49,079 nt of DNA from positions 1 to 49,079 of the forward strand of contig JALOOO010000009.1 of assembly GCA_025454375.1 (NCBI GenBank), in the 5' to 3' direction. Below, in pieces: positions 17,195 to 25,613 of the stretch. How positions within the stretch are numbered: the stretch's first letter is position 1; the number at the start of each line of letters is the position of its first letter. The stretch is from Leptolyngbya sp. Prado105. Its GTDB lineage: Bacteria; Cyanobacteriota; Cyanobacteriia; Leptolyngbyales; Leptolyngbyaceae. The notes beneath the pieces are model-generated. The model saw nothing but the letters and a program-made list of their open reading frames with translations. It was not told where the DNA came from and searched no databases. Made by a program: the position numbers and the translations under genes.

Positions 17195-17770
17195 TTAGTT
17201 AACTCGCTCGATCGCAGCGGCGGCAACGTAAGGTTGATTGGCGTATTGCTGTTCAATTTCAGGAGTAATATCGATGCTGTACTCCTTCTCAACATCAGCC
17301 ACTACAAGATTACGGATAACCCCAGTCATCTCAATGTTAGTGTTGACTGGAGGTGCTGAATCTTTAGTGGTAACAAGGACTGTTTGTCCTCGCAGTGATT
17401 CGGTATCGTAAACGGTGAATAAATTGGGCGTAATCACTCTTTGGACTTTCGTGCTGACGGTCACAGTCTGTCCAACTAGCTCTCCCAGTGGTCTAGTAAT
17501 AGGCACAGGTGAAGCTGTGGGTGAGGCAGGTGCAGGCGAAGCTGTGGTCGGTGAGGTAGGTGCAGGCGAAGCTGTGGTCGGTGAGGTAGGCGTAGCAGGT
17601 GAGGGTGAAGCAGGTGAGGGCGAAACAGGAGCTACAACTTCTCGTTGCTCGGCTGCACAGGCGGAAAATACTAGGGCTAGAAGTCCGGCTGTAATCATTC
17701 CAGGAATTTTTCCAGAAAGGGAGCGAACAATACCCTGCTGAACCTTGACATTACTTGTTCTACGAACCAT
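17195..17770 (-). CDS. Lipoprotein with proline-rich linker and one copy of the shared module
   Basis: The start is set at ATG 17770 because GAGGAG precedes it; earlier TTG codons overlap that site. The 191-residue product has a long basic N-terminus, a hydrophobic core and lipobox LVFSAC, giving a membrane-anchored lipoprotein. A roughly 50-residue Pro/Ser/Thr/Ala linker follows, encoded by 30-bp tandem repeats. One copy of the module also found twice in each lipoprotein at 8946 and 19887 comes next: GQTVTVSTKV, FTVYD, VLVTT, MTGVIRNLVVADVEKEYSI, YANQPYVAAAAI. A shared regulatory element lies about 35 nt upstream. Function unknown. Confidence 0.8.
   Translation of the reverse strand: MVRRTSNVKVQQGIVRSLSGKIPGMITAGLLALVFSACAAEQREVVAPVSPSPASPSPATPTSPTTASPAPTSPTTASPAPASPTASPVPITRPLGELVGQTVTVSTKVQRVITPNLFTVYDTESLRGQTVLVTTKDSAPPVNTNIEMTGVIRNLVVADVEKEYSIDITPEIEQQYANQPYVAAAAIERVN
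17507..17590. repeat. 30-bp in-frame tandem repeat in lipoprotein linker
   Basis: Two nearly identical 30-bp units start at 17521 and 17551 (GTGAGG, C or T, AGG, TGCAGGCGAAGCTGTGGTCG), with partial units on both sides. They encode a 10-residue Pro/Ser/Thr/Ala repeat. The unit length keeps frame, so copy-number change would vary linker length without breaking the gene. Confidence 0.75.
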
Positions 17771-18240
17771 GAGAAAAAAGCTCCTCAACAATATACCAAA
17801 CGATAAACGATAAGCTGCAATTGTGGAAATCTGGTGGAAAACTATAAAAATTAGCCCAAGTTCACTCTAAGGAGATAGGAATAGAAAGCGCTTTCATTAG
17901 GCTTGCTATCAACTTCGAGCAAGTCTTACCTGCACAATCAACCAATATTTGAGTTCCTGTTTATCAAGGAAACAGGGCAAAAAATGTCAGTGGGGCCCTC
18001 TCCATCTTCAGCCAGAGGTAGTCGAAGCGATCGTTCTCTAAAGTTGAGGTTATAACATTGACTCTGCTCAGAGAAGATAGTCTTTGGAAGTATTTGAGCT
18101 TTTAGATTGAGTTGGTTTGAGTGCTGTATGCGCCTCAATTTGTGAATTCTACTACCAATTCATACTGATTATCTTAGAACTGAGTACCTTAGAACTGTCA
18201 TGTTGCTGTTAGTTATATGACAACATTTATTAGAACTTAA
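17771..18240. other. Divergent intergenic region with one shared element
   Basis: The stretch lies between the lipoprotein gene (minus) and the Tat-exported glycosidase (plus). It holds the direct-repeat element at 17806-17840 facing the lipoprotein. The remainder, 17850-18240, is AT-rich with no credible gene and should carry the promoter of the gene at 18241. Confidence 0.5.
17806..17840 (-). promoter_or_regulatory. Shared 11-nt-period direct-repeat element, upstream of lipoprotein gene
   Basis: On the minus strand two exact TTTCCAC half-sites (first base 17840 and 17829) are followed by AATTGCAGCTTATCGTT. With the copy at 36352-36386 it shares the whole repeat block and 13 of 17 tail bases. 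TATATT lies about 19 nt beyond TTGCAG and could be a -10. The gene begins only 35 nt further on. Confidence 0.65.
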
Positions 18241-19341
18241 ATGAAAAAAAATCAGCCGCGTCAATTGACCCGCAGACAATTTACTAATTTTTCTATTTCA
18301 AGCTTTTTTGGACTGATGCTCTCAAGCGCCAGCGTCGTTGCAGCAGCTCCGCAGGTGAAACAGCTTGTGAAACGCACATTTAGAGGACGGCACTGGCTAG
18401 GAACAACATTCAGCCAGCTTCAATGCTCCTACTTAGGATTAAACTATCAAGAAACCTTTCGCCAAATCTGTAACCTGGGAATTGGTCGTGTTCGGCTATG
18501 TAGCTATTGGAATGAACTAGAGCCGAGCCGAAATCAGTTTGATTTTACGAAGCTTGATTGGTTACTCGACGAAAGCGATCGTTGTGGAATTGAAGTAGTG
18601 CTAACCGTTGGCATGAAAGCACCGCGCTGGCCCGAATTCCATTTTCCCGATTGGCTCAAAGCAGAACAAGATACCGAAGACAACTCGAAACCGCTCGATA
18701 GTCATCCGGCGATCGCAGATCGAACACTTCAGCTTGTCGATCGCGTTGTGAACCATACTCGCACTGCACGGGGATTGCGGTATTGGCAAGTTGAAAATGA
18801 GCCATTGACTCAATTAGAAATTACAGCAGGACGCTTCCTTAGCCCGGAATTTGTTCATCAAGAAGTTACTCTAGTGCGTCGCCTTGCCTTACCCAATCAG
18901 AAAATCCTGCTGACAAATGCAATTTCACTGCCGTCACCTTTAGCCGAGGATGATATCGCCTTTCAAGAGAGTCTTGCTGTTGCAGATGCAGTTGGCATTA
19001 ATGTTTATACGCGAGTCCCTGATGGTGATTTGGGCTATCTAGAACCCCAGGAAGATTATTGGAAGAAGCTGCAAGACTGGCAACAAGCATTACAACAGCA
19101 AGGTAAAGAAGCCTGGATTGCGGAAGCTCAAGCGGAACCTTGGGAACCAAATCAATTGGTTGCAATGGATGATATTTACTACCCTAGTGCATCTCCAGAG
19201 CGTATGACTGAACTTATCAGTATGGTGAGAAACCTTGGCTATAGTCCTGTCCTGCTTTGGGGTAGTGAGTATTGGCATTGGCACCAGAAAAATGGTCGAT
19301 CGCATTGGTGGCAAGCTATTCAATCTACAATCGAAGCATAA
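18241..19341 (+). CDS. Tat-exported clan GH-A glycoside hydrolase
   Basis: A 366-residue protein starting with basic residues and TRRQFTNFSISSFFGLML, a twin-arginine signal, so it is probably exported folded. The mature part is a TIM-barrel glycosidase. Glu187 in YWQVENEP fits the acid/base in the Asn-Glu-Pro motif of clan GH-A, and Glu295 in WIAEAQAEPW fits the nucleophile. RVRLCSYWNELEPSRNQFDF near the N-terminus is the usual first barrel segment of GH5/GH42-like enzymes. The substrate cannot be told; cell-wall or exopolysaccharide beta-glycans are plausible. No clear ribosome site precedes the ATG. Confidence 0.82.
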   Translation: MKKNQPRQLTRRQFTNFSISSFFGLMLSSASVVAAAPQVKQLVKRTFRGRHWLGTTFSQLQCSYLGLNYQETFRQICNLGIGRVRLCSYWNELEPSRNQFDFTKLDWLLDESDRCGIEVVLTVGMKAPRWPEFHFPDWLKAEQDTEDNSKPLDSHPAIADRTLQLVDRVVNHTRTARGLRYWQVENEPLTQLEITAGRFLSPEFVHQEVTLVRRLALPNQKILLTNAISLPSPLAEDDIAFQESLAVADAVGINVYTRVPDGDLGYLEPQEDYWKKLQDWQQALQQQGKEAWIAEAQAEPWEPNQLVAMDDIYYPSASPERMTELISMVRNLGYSPVLLWGSEYWHWHQKNGRSHWWQAIQSTIEA

Positions 19342-19886
19342 TGCTTGTTGTAGTAGTCTGAATCCTGACTGTAGTCTGGGACAAAAAACATTGATTCTGA
19401 GCAATGGCACTTTATTAATAAAAAACGGATTTCTAGAAATAAAATCGAATATTTCCACCAAATTCCCACCTTCTATTTGTATAGTCACTTCATCTATTTT
19501 CGTCGTTCTAAAAGCTTCTAATTTGCATCAAGAAATACTGCCTAAACCTTGTATCAAGAGGTCTCAGCTTAAAGAATGTCGGCGTTTTAGGTCTAATCAT
19601 TATTAAACTTGCTAAGTATTTAGAGCAACAATTTAACGACATTTCTATCAATCGGTGGAGAAAAGAAATTGAGAGAATGCTTATGCTTAAAGCACATTTA
19701 CAAGCTCAGAGTGTTACGGTTTATGCTCCCTCTCGCATGATTTGATCTCTGGATATTTTTGTTGCTTTAGCAAATATGACGAGCATTGCAGCACACCGGA
19801 TTGCCACATTCACTTCTGCCAGCCTATTTGAATGAATTCATCGACAGTAAAAACCCTTATTGCTGTAAAAAGGAGAAATCTGACCT
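19342..19886. other. Intergenic region with one shared element and a start-less open frame
   Basis: The direct-repeat element lies at 19452-19486. From about 19518 to 19742 one plus-strand frame stays open and reads protein-like (LAKYLEQQFNDISINRWRK, then LKAHLQAQSVTVYAPSRM). It has no start codon except Met codons near 19676, so it may be a gene remnant. AAAGGAG before 19887 is the ribosome site of the next gene. Confidence 0.4.
19452..19486 (+). promoter_or_regulatory. Shared 11-nt-period direct-repeat element (weaker copy)
   Basis: Half-sites TTTCCAC (19452) and TTCCCAC (19463) keep the 11-nt period. The tail CTTCTATTTGTATAGTC matches the consensus less well. The next gene, a module lipoprotein at 19887, is about 400 nt away, so the target is uncertain. 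Confidence 0.35.
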
Positions 19887-20732
19887 ATGAATCGATTTAG
19901 CGTAAATCAACTAATCCGCCGATCGCATACCAATCGCAAATTATTCAGAAGTAGCGGAGTTGCAGCTTTGGCTCTCATGGCATTCATTTTGCCCGCTTGT
20001 AATCTAAATCGTGAAGCGGCTGCTCCAACGAATGCAACCGCAGAAAAGGTGGCTACCAACACCGATCGCTGGATTGGACAAACTGTGACGATCCGAAGCG
20101 AACCGCTCAAAAAGATTGCTCCGAACACATTCACGATGAGCAGCAATCAATTTTTTGGACAGGAACCGATTTTGGTGGTGAACGCATCCGGCAAGCCGTT
20201 TGTCCTACCCACTACACAAGGACCTGATGTTCAAGTCACTGGACAAGTCCGTCGCTTCGTTCTGACGGACGTTGAGCGGGAGTACAACTTAGACTTAGAT
20301 CCTAATCTGTATCGCGAGTATGAAAGTCAGCCTGCTATCATTGCTCAATCGATCGCCCTAGCTCCCGAACCCGGAGATATTGGTCAAAATCCAGATCGTT
20401 ACTATGGTCAAGCGATCGCGGTGACTGGAGAGATTGAGGCGGTAAGAAATCCGCAAGTCTTCACGTTAGATGAGGATAAATTGTTTGGCACACAAGATCT
20501 TTTAGTCCTGAATGCTCGACCTAGAGAAAATGCAGCCAATCCAAATTTAGCGGTGAAACCAGGAGATACGATCGCAGTGACCGGAGTCGTTCGTCCTTTT
20601 GTCGTTGCTGACCTAGAGCGAGAGTACGATTTTAACTGGGATCAAGGCTTTGTCCGAACATTAGAAGCTGAGTACCGGAATCGCCCCGTTTTAGTTGCAA
20701 CTGGACTGTACCCATCTGAAATTCCAGAGTAA
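19887..20732 (+). CDS. Two-module lipoprotein (paralog)
   Basis: A 281-residue protein with signal peptide and lipobox FILPAC. Two copies of the module described for the gene at 8946 follow: IGQTVTIRSEPL to YESQPAIIAQSI, then YGQAIAVTGEIEA to YRNRPVLVATGLYP. It is highly similar to that paralog over the whole module region but ends right after the second module, without the WGxxGxxG tail. A clear AAGGAG lies 11 nt before the ATG. The three genes form a family expanded within this window. Envelope location is inferred from the lipobox; activity unknown. Confidence 0.82.
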   Translation: MNRFSVNQLIRRSHTNRKLFRSSGVAALALMAFILPACNLNREAAAPTNATAEKVATNTDRWIGQTVTIRSEPLKKIAPNTFTMSSNQFFGQEPILVVNASGKPFVLPTTQGPDVQVTGQVRRFVLTDVEREYNLDLDPNLYREYESQPAIIAQSIALAPEPGDIGQNPDRYYGQAIAVTGEIEAVRNPQVFTLDEDKLFGTQDLLVLNARPRENAANPNLAVKPGDTIAVTGVVRPFVVADLEREYDFNWDQGFVRTLEAEYRNRPVLVATGLYPSEIPE

Positions 20733-20947
20733 GGTATTGAACAAAAATGTCGTTTTTTACTGCTCTTTCTCTAGCCATTAACACTGTCCAAAACTCGATA
20801 GGAAGCAATTCTACTCCAACAGGTGTATCTTCCTCTAGCGCAATATCGGTATCTTTATTGCGTCAAATAGTAGTAGTGTTATGGACGTGTGGATCTATGC
20901 GAGAGTGAGAATTGACGTGTCAGATCGCATAGATCGGGAAGGTAAGA

Positions 20948-21130
20948 ATGGTGGTCGAACCAATTTGCTGCCCAGATTGCCAGAGTACGGATGTCGTCAA
21001 GCATGGTCTTAGTGCTGCTGGGAAACAGCGCTACTGTTGCCGAAACATGGCTTGCTCTCGGCGATCATTTATCTTGCATTTCAGCTACCGAGGATGACTG
21101 AAGCACGTGAAGCAACAGATCAGCAACATG
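20948..21130 (+). mobile_element. IS1-family transposase remnant (InsA-like N-terminus)
   Basis: ATG 20948 opens MVVEPICCPDCQSTDVVKHG, followed by AAGKQRYCCRNMACSRRSF. These are the paired-Cys zinc finger and following sequence of IS1-type InsA proteins. A TGA in FSYRG-stop interrupts the frame; LKHVKQQISNM then continues in the same frame, still matching the family. The similarity stops near 21130, so the helix-turn-helix, the InsB part and the right end are gone. I could not identify a terminal inverted repeat. It directly adjoins the decayed invertase gene, suggesting that insertion or deletion by the element damaged the locus. Confidence 0.7.
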
Positions 21131-21142
21131 TGGCATAATTTT

Positions 21143-21746
21143 TTATTCAAAACTTAACCAGTTCAAGTGCTGAGGAGCGTTGACCAGTGCTTGAGCCGTG
21201 ATCAGGGCTGCAATACTCCAGGTTTGTTTGAGTCGCGCTTTCTTTCCAATTAATCGTCCGTTTTTGCCGTCATAGTATTCGGGAAACTGATCTCGAATTA
21301 ATCGGTCGTGAGCAACCTCGATCGCGCTTTTTGCAAAGTCGATTCGACCTGTTTTTTGTGCAGCAGCAACCAGCATCCACAACAACATCGCCCAGTTGCC
21401 GCCATTGTGATACGACCACGGTGTATTCTTCAAATCGTACCCAGTGATTGATAGCCATTCTTGACCTTCCAGTGCTGGGAAACAGAGCTTCACAGGCATA
21501 TACCCGATCAGATCCGATTCGCGATGCTCGAATAGATTCATAATGCTTTGCGATTCAGATTCAAGTGTTGCCGTGCATGAGAAACACCAAGGCAGAAGGC
21601 ACGAAATCCCGTACAAAACACTGGTCGTAGTTCAAGAAACTAACCGTCGAATCTTGTGCAGCAACTGTACCGATAGGCTCTCCACGATAATAGATTACTG
21701 CTCTTTCGTGGAGTGCGGCAAGGGTTTCCGTCGAGCTTTGTGACAT
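21143..21746 (-). pseudogene. Internally deleted GH100 alkaline/neutral invertase
   Basis: Two pieces of one family lie in different frames. The N-terminal piece (21746 to 21561) reads [15 protein letters not shown] and [20 protein letters not shown], the start of the GH100 catalytic domain. The C-terminal piece (about 21575 to 21143) reads [33 protein letters not shown] and [20 protein letters not shown], the end of the family. About 270 residues between them are missing and the join shifts frame. Intact members are about 450-490 residues and split sucrose to glucose and fructose. The product here would be inactive. Confidence 0.8.
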
Positions 21747-21881
21747 GGGCTTTTACTGGTCGATGAATTGGGCAATAAAGGGCTTTCCCTTGATCGTTGC
21801 ATCCTTAAAGGTATTATTTTTTGATGAATGAGCATCTTTCGATAGGAGGACTCAGAGAATGAGTGAACTTTATTGCTGCTT

Positions 21882-22480
21882 CTAAGACGATTCAAAACTT
21901 AAGCGATATTGCTCCTGATCCTGGAGCAGAGGCAGGCTCACAATAAAGGTTGCTCCTTGTCCTTCGCCAAAGCTCTTGGCTTGGATTGTTCTGCTATGTT
22001 GCTCAACTAAGTAACGCGCGATCGCAAGTCCTAGCCCTAACCCAGAGTACGATCGAGTACTGGTACTACCGGCTTGACGAAAGCGATCGAACACATACGG
22101 CAAAAAATCGGCGCGAATGCCGACTCCGGTGTCGATCACTGTAATTTGTGCGATCTGGTCTATTCGCTCTAGTCTCACCGTGACTCGCCCTTTTTCAGGC
22201 ATGAACTTCGCAGCATTAGAAAGTAGATTCCAGAATACCTGCTGCAATCGATCGGCATCTCCCCAGACGAAAGGCAAAGCTTGATTTTGTTCAATTAAGA
22301 ACTCAAACTGAAGCCGTTTTGCCTCAATTTTGGGTCGAACAACATCCGCAGCAGCAGTGATAATATCAATCAGATTCACAGCGGCACAATCGATTCTGAG
22401 TTCTGAGTGAATAATGCGCGAAATGTGGAGTAAATCCTCGATCAATTGAGCTTGCAAGTTTGCATGACGCTCAATCGTTT
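21882..22480 (-). pseudogene. Headless histidine kinase fragment (HATPase)
   Basis: The frame is open from about 22480 and reads ALETIERHANLQAQLIEDLL, the second helix of a HisKA domain. A complete HATPase domain follows: LLSNAAKFMP, DTGVGIRADFLPYVFDRF, GLGLGLAIARYL. Sensor, H-box and any receiver domain are absent. The left side joins directly to the end of the metallophosphoesterase gene, whose last codons lie on the same bases in another frame. The sequence is close to the kinase at 2787. No start with a ribosome site is visible; TTG 22457 is possible. Most likely a deletion remnant. Confidence 0.7.
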
Positions 22481-23337
22481 CTAATGCGTTTGGCTATCAA
22501 CGAAAAGACAGTAACTTCTGGTGGACAATTCCAGCGTCCAGGTGGAAAGGTTCCGAGTCCTCGATTCACATATAGCTGATTCTCGCCAACTGAATGTAAG
22601 CCCTGCGCCCACTGCCAGTGATTCACGACTTTGGGCCACTTAGCATCGAGAAAGGGTGTCCATTTCCACAGCGGTTTAGGAATACGACCGCGCGATGCCT
22701 GAATCCAGGTTGGAACTGCCCCGACTCCAGGAATCACAATTTGCCCTCCATGCGTATGTCCCGATAATTGTAAGTCCACACGCCATCGGTTGAGATCGAT
22801 TGCACTATCGGGATTGTGAGACAACACTACGCGCGGAATTGTTGAATCTATCTGATCGAACACTGAAGCGGGAGCGAATTCTGATGACCAGAAATCGGGT
22901 AAACCGACGATCGCAAAATCTTCTCCAAACGGATAGACGACCTGGTTCCAAAGCACATCAATACCTACATCGGTTAAAGCATTGCGAATCTTTGTTTTAG
23001 AGTCAGGCAGTTCCAGATCATGATTGCCCAATACCGCATAGACTCCAGCACGACTTTGTAATCTGCGTAGATGGTGTGCGAGTTGATCAATCGGTTTAGG
23101 GGTGTGTGTCACATAATCGCCCGTGAGAACAATTAAATCCGGTTCAACTCGATTGGTTGCCTCGATCGCTTGGTTCAGTAAGTCATCGGACAACAGCAAG
23201 CCATCATAGTGAAAATCAGACAGTTGAACAATTTTTATTCCATTTAAGCGATCAGGAAGTTCAGCAATTTTAATCAATACTGTTTCAATACTTAATGGCT
23301 CCGACAAAAAGGGAATCGAGGTCACAGGAATTACCAA
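22471..23337 (-). CDS. Calcineurin-like metallophosphoesterase
   Basis: About 288 residues with all metal-binding blocks of the family: QLSDFHYDG (Asp and His), LTGDYV, LGNHDLE, LSHNPD and LSGHTHGGQI. It resembles the YkuE/YaeI-type phosphoesterases, cytoplasmic or membrane-peripheral enzymes acting on phosphodiesters, possibly lipid-linked ones. The C-terminus (NRGLGTFPPGRWNCPPEV) is complete. Only a TTG at 23337 is available as start, and an upstream stop is close, so a few N-terminal residues may be lost or the start may be unusual. Its end overlaps the kinase fragment, which marks a rearrangement junction. The PLD-type synthase at 23500 is divergent. Confidence 0.88.
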   Translation of the reverse strand: MVIPVTSIPFLSEPLSIETVLIKIAELPDRLNGIKIVQLSDFHYDGLLLSDDLLNQAIEATNRVEPDLIVLTGDYVTHTPKPIDQLAHHLRRLQSRAGVYAVLGNHDLELPDSKTKIRNALTDVGIDVLWNQVVYPFGEDFAIVGLPDFWSSEFAPASVFDQIDSTIPRVVLSHNPDSAIDLNRWRVDLQLSGHTHGGQIVIPGVGAVPTWIQASRGRIPKPLWKWTPFLDAKWPKVVNHWQWAQGLHSVGENQLYVNRGLGTFPPGRWNCPPEVTVFSLIAKRIRND

Positions 23338-23499
23338 ACTCAGGGCAGTTTCAGCCTAACAAACTCGAAGATAGCTCACGCGACTCTATATCTTGATTCA
23401 TTTCGCTATGCTCAAGGAAAGGTCTATCTTCTGAAAGACTTCAGCGATCGAGTTGACCTGATACAGTGAATCACAACCTAGCAATTGGTGCGGGGAGTT

Positions 23500-24771
23500 A
23501 TGACTTGGACAGAGATCATTCTTTTCGTTGCAGTCTTTGCGATCGCGTGGTTGATTCTGTATCTACGCGGGGTATTTGAGCCGAAAGTAAAGTACCAATC
23601 CGATCGTCGCTTATTGCTGGATGATCCAAACTTTCTGCCTCTGTTTGTCGGCTTTTCGGGGTCGTTTTTGACACAAGCTCACATTTCTGGATTTTGGTCG
23701 CAGCCGGATCAAATTTATGCAGCAAGGCTCGCCGCGATCCGAGAAGCACAACATCTAATTCAGTTTGAAACCTTTTTCATGACACCGGGATTGCGTGCAA
23801 ATGAGTTTGCGGACGCATTGATCAATCAAGCGATCGCGGGTGTTCGTGTCGAAATTCTCGTCGATCACTCTGGGACGCTGAAGATGTCCTCTTCCTACTG
23901 GAAACGGCTGAGGTCGGCTGGCGTTGAAGTTCGCTTCTTTCATCCGCCTAAATTGAAAATGCCGTTGCAATATCTTAGCCGCACTCATCGCAAACTCTTA
24001 ATTATTGATGGCGCGATCGCTTTTATCGGGGGAGCAGGTGTATCCGACAATTGGGACGGTGATCCCAACATTGGAGATACAGCACCTTGGTTTGATTGCG
24101 AAATTCGGTTAGAAAGCAACATTGTGCCTGTGCTGGTGGGTGTTTTTCGACGGCACTGGCTGTATGAGGGTGGTAAAGCGAGCGGTGGCTATTTTCCCCC
24201 GCAGCAATCTTCGATTGAAGCAAAGCCAATGCTCGTCGTTCCTCACGATGCTGAGAGTAAGATTTCGTCAATTAATGCCCTATTTTGGTTCAGCCTGCAA
24301 GCTGCACAGCAGAGAATTTGGATTGCGAGTCCTTACTTCCTTTTGGATCACAATACTCGCACTGCCTTGATCCAAGCGAAAAAGCGTGGTGTGGATGTGC
24401 GAGTAGTAACTACAAGTGCCCGCAACGATAAGCCCTTTGTTTACTATGCCGTTCGTGAGCGCTATCGGTATCTTCTCCCGACTGGAATTGAGATTTACGA
24501 GTATCAGCCCAGCATGATTCACGTCAAACTGATGTTAGTTGATCGAGATTGGATTAGCTTTGGGAGTGCAAACTTTGATCCTCGAAGCTTTTATCACAAC
24601 GATGAGTTAAATCTGGCTTGGTTTGATCCAGACCTTGCGACGACGATTGAAAAATTACTTCTGGAGGCGTTTGAGAAGAGCGATCGCATTGAGCAGTCAA
24701 GCTGGCGACACCGACCTTGGTGGCAAAAATTGATCGGTCGCTGCTTTCTCTTACTTCGGTGGCAACTCTAG
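23500..24771 (+). CDS. PLD-superfamily cardiolipin-synthase-like enzyme
   Basis: About 423 residues from ATG 23500. One N-terminal membrane helix (ILFVAVFAIAWLILYL) precedes two phospholipase D motifs: SRTHRKLLIIDGAIAFIGG and MIHVKLMLVDRDWISFGSAN. In such enzymes the two His-Lys-Asp sets form one active site, joining phosphatidylglycerol molecules into cardiolipin at the membrane. GGGGAG lies very near the ATG; TTG 23485 or GTG 23488 upstream are alternatives that give better spacing, so the start is uncertain by five residues. Role as phospholipase or cardiolipin synthase is from the family, not from a specific residue. Confidence 0.87.
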   Translation: MTWTEIILFVAVFAIAWLILYLRGVFEPKVKYQSDRRLLLDDPNFLPLFVGFSGSFLTQAHISGFWSQPDQIYAARLAAIREAQHLIQFETFFMTPGLRANEFADALINQAIAGVRVEILVDHSGTLKMSSSYWKRLRSAGVEVRFFHPPKLKMPLQYLSRTHRKLLIIDGAIAFIGGAGVSDNWDGDPNIGDTAPWFDCEIRLESNIVPVLVGVFRRHWLYEGGKASGGYFPPQQSSIEAKPMLVVPHDAESKISSINALFWFSLQAAQQRIWIASPYFLLDHNTRTALIQAKKRGVDVRVVTTSARNDKPFVYYAVRERYRYLLPTGIEIYEYQPSMIHVKLMLVDRDWISFGSANFDPRSFYHNDELNLAWFDPDLATTIEKLLLEAFEKSDRIEQSSWRHRPWWQKLIGRCFLLLRWQL

Positions 24772-24941
24772 TACAAGAGATAAATCTACACTTTTCACAT
24801 TTTTAGGCAGAACATCCGAAGCGATCGCTGTTTTCCCACCACTTTTCAACCTTTGCTTTCTATGTTTGAAGCATCAATAAAAGCAAGTTACATTTGCAGA
24901 GATCTATACCCACGGAAGTAAATTGAAGGGACTTATTCAGT

Positions 24942-24976
24942 TTTCCACCAGTTTTCCACTATTGCTCTTTATTGTT
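24942..24976 (+). promoter_or_regulatory. Shared 11-nt-period direct-repeat element, upstream of hdeD-like gene
   Basis: Exact TTTCCAC half-sites at 24942 and 24953 are followed by TATTGCTCTTTATTGTT, matching the consensus tail. A second, degenerate pair (TTTTCCCACC, then TTTTCAACC) lies about 110 nt further upstream at 24831-24851. The HdeD-like gene starts at 25034. Confidence 0.6.
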
Positions 24977-25033
24977 TCAGGTTGATTGTGACAACAACCC
25001 ACGAGAAGCAGCAGAAACGCTAAGGAGGCATAG

Positions 25034-25588
25034 ATGAGAGTTGAAGATTCTGAATCAACAGAGCAAAAAACTCAGGCGGCAAGCGGTTGGGGAATCGTCA
25101 TTGGGAGCATTATGGGACTCTTAGGACTGGTTGCGATCGCTCGACCACTCTATGCCACGATCGCGTCCACTTTGGTCTTTGGTTGGCTATTCGTTGTTGC
25201 AGGGATTGCTCTAGTTGCTTATGCCTGTCAATCAAATGGTGTAGGAAAGATTCTTTGGAAACTGCTACTTGCAGCCCTTTATCTAATCGGGGGAATTTAT
25301 TTGATTTCCAACGTGGTTACAGGAGCGATCTTCTTGACGATCGCGCTTGGCATCATCATTTTCGGACAAGGTATCGTTCAGGTGTTCATGGCATTCGAGC
25401 TACGGGCACGAGACCGAGGAGTGATGATAGTTGGTGGAATTCTAAACATTATTTTAGGGATTTTCGTTTGGTCAAATTTCCCCTCTAACGCAGCTTGGAT
25501 TTTGGGGGTTTGGGTTGGACTGAATCTGCTCACTCATGGAGTTTGGATTCTGAGCCTTTCTCTAGCAAAACGTTCTGCTGTTCGATAG
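25034..25588 (+). CDS. HdeD-like (DUF308) membrane protein
   Basis: A 184-residue protein with six hydrophobic helices in pairs (VIGSIMGLLGLVAIARPLYA, FGWLFVVAGIALVAYA, and so on to GVWVGLNLLTHGVWIL). This is the DUF308/HdeD fold, linked to acid resistance in enterobacteria. Its role in cyanobacteria is unproven. AAGGAGG precedes the ATG. The N-terminus (MRVEDSESTEQ) is nearly the same as in the paralog at 46350-46901 (MRVRDSETTEQ), showing a recent duplication. A shared regulatory element lies about 60 nt upstream. The AI-2E gene follows within 26 nt and may be co-transcribed. Confidence 0.88.
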   Translation: MRVEDSESTEQKTQAASGWGIVIGSIMGLLGLVAIARPLYATIASTLVFGWLFVVAGIALVAYACQSNGVGKILWKLLLAALYLIGGIYLISNVVTGAIFLTIALGIIIFGQGIVQVFMAFELRARDRGVMIVGGILNIILGIFVWSNFPSNAAWILGVWVGLNLLTHGVWILSLSLAKRSAVR

Positions 25589-25613
25589 AAGGTTCAAAAG
25601 AGTAGTAACGGTA

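Noticed and set aside
17415-17741. Gly/Glu/Val-rich 108-codon frame opposite the lipoprotein
   Set aside because: It is the mirror of the tandem-repeat linker; the lipobox and shared module show that the minus strand is coding.
17938-18138. 66-codon minus-strand frame
   Set aside because: No start context, no family resemblance, in a divergent promoter region.
19518-19742. Open plus-strand frame with protein-like text (LAKYLEQQFNDISINRW)
   Set aside because: No start codon in the open part except Met codons near its end; kept only as a possible remnant in the gap note.
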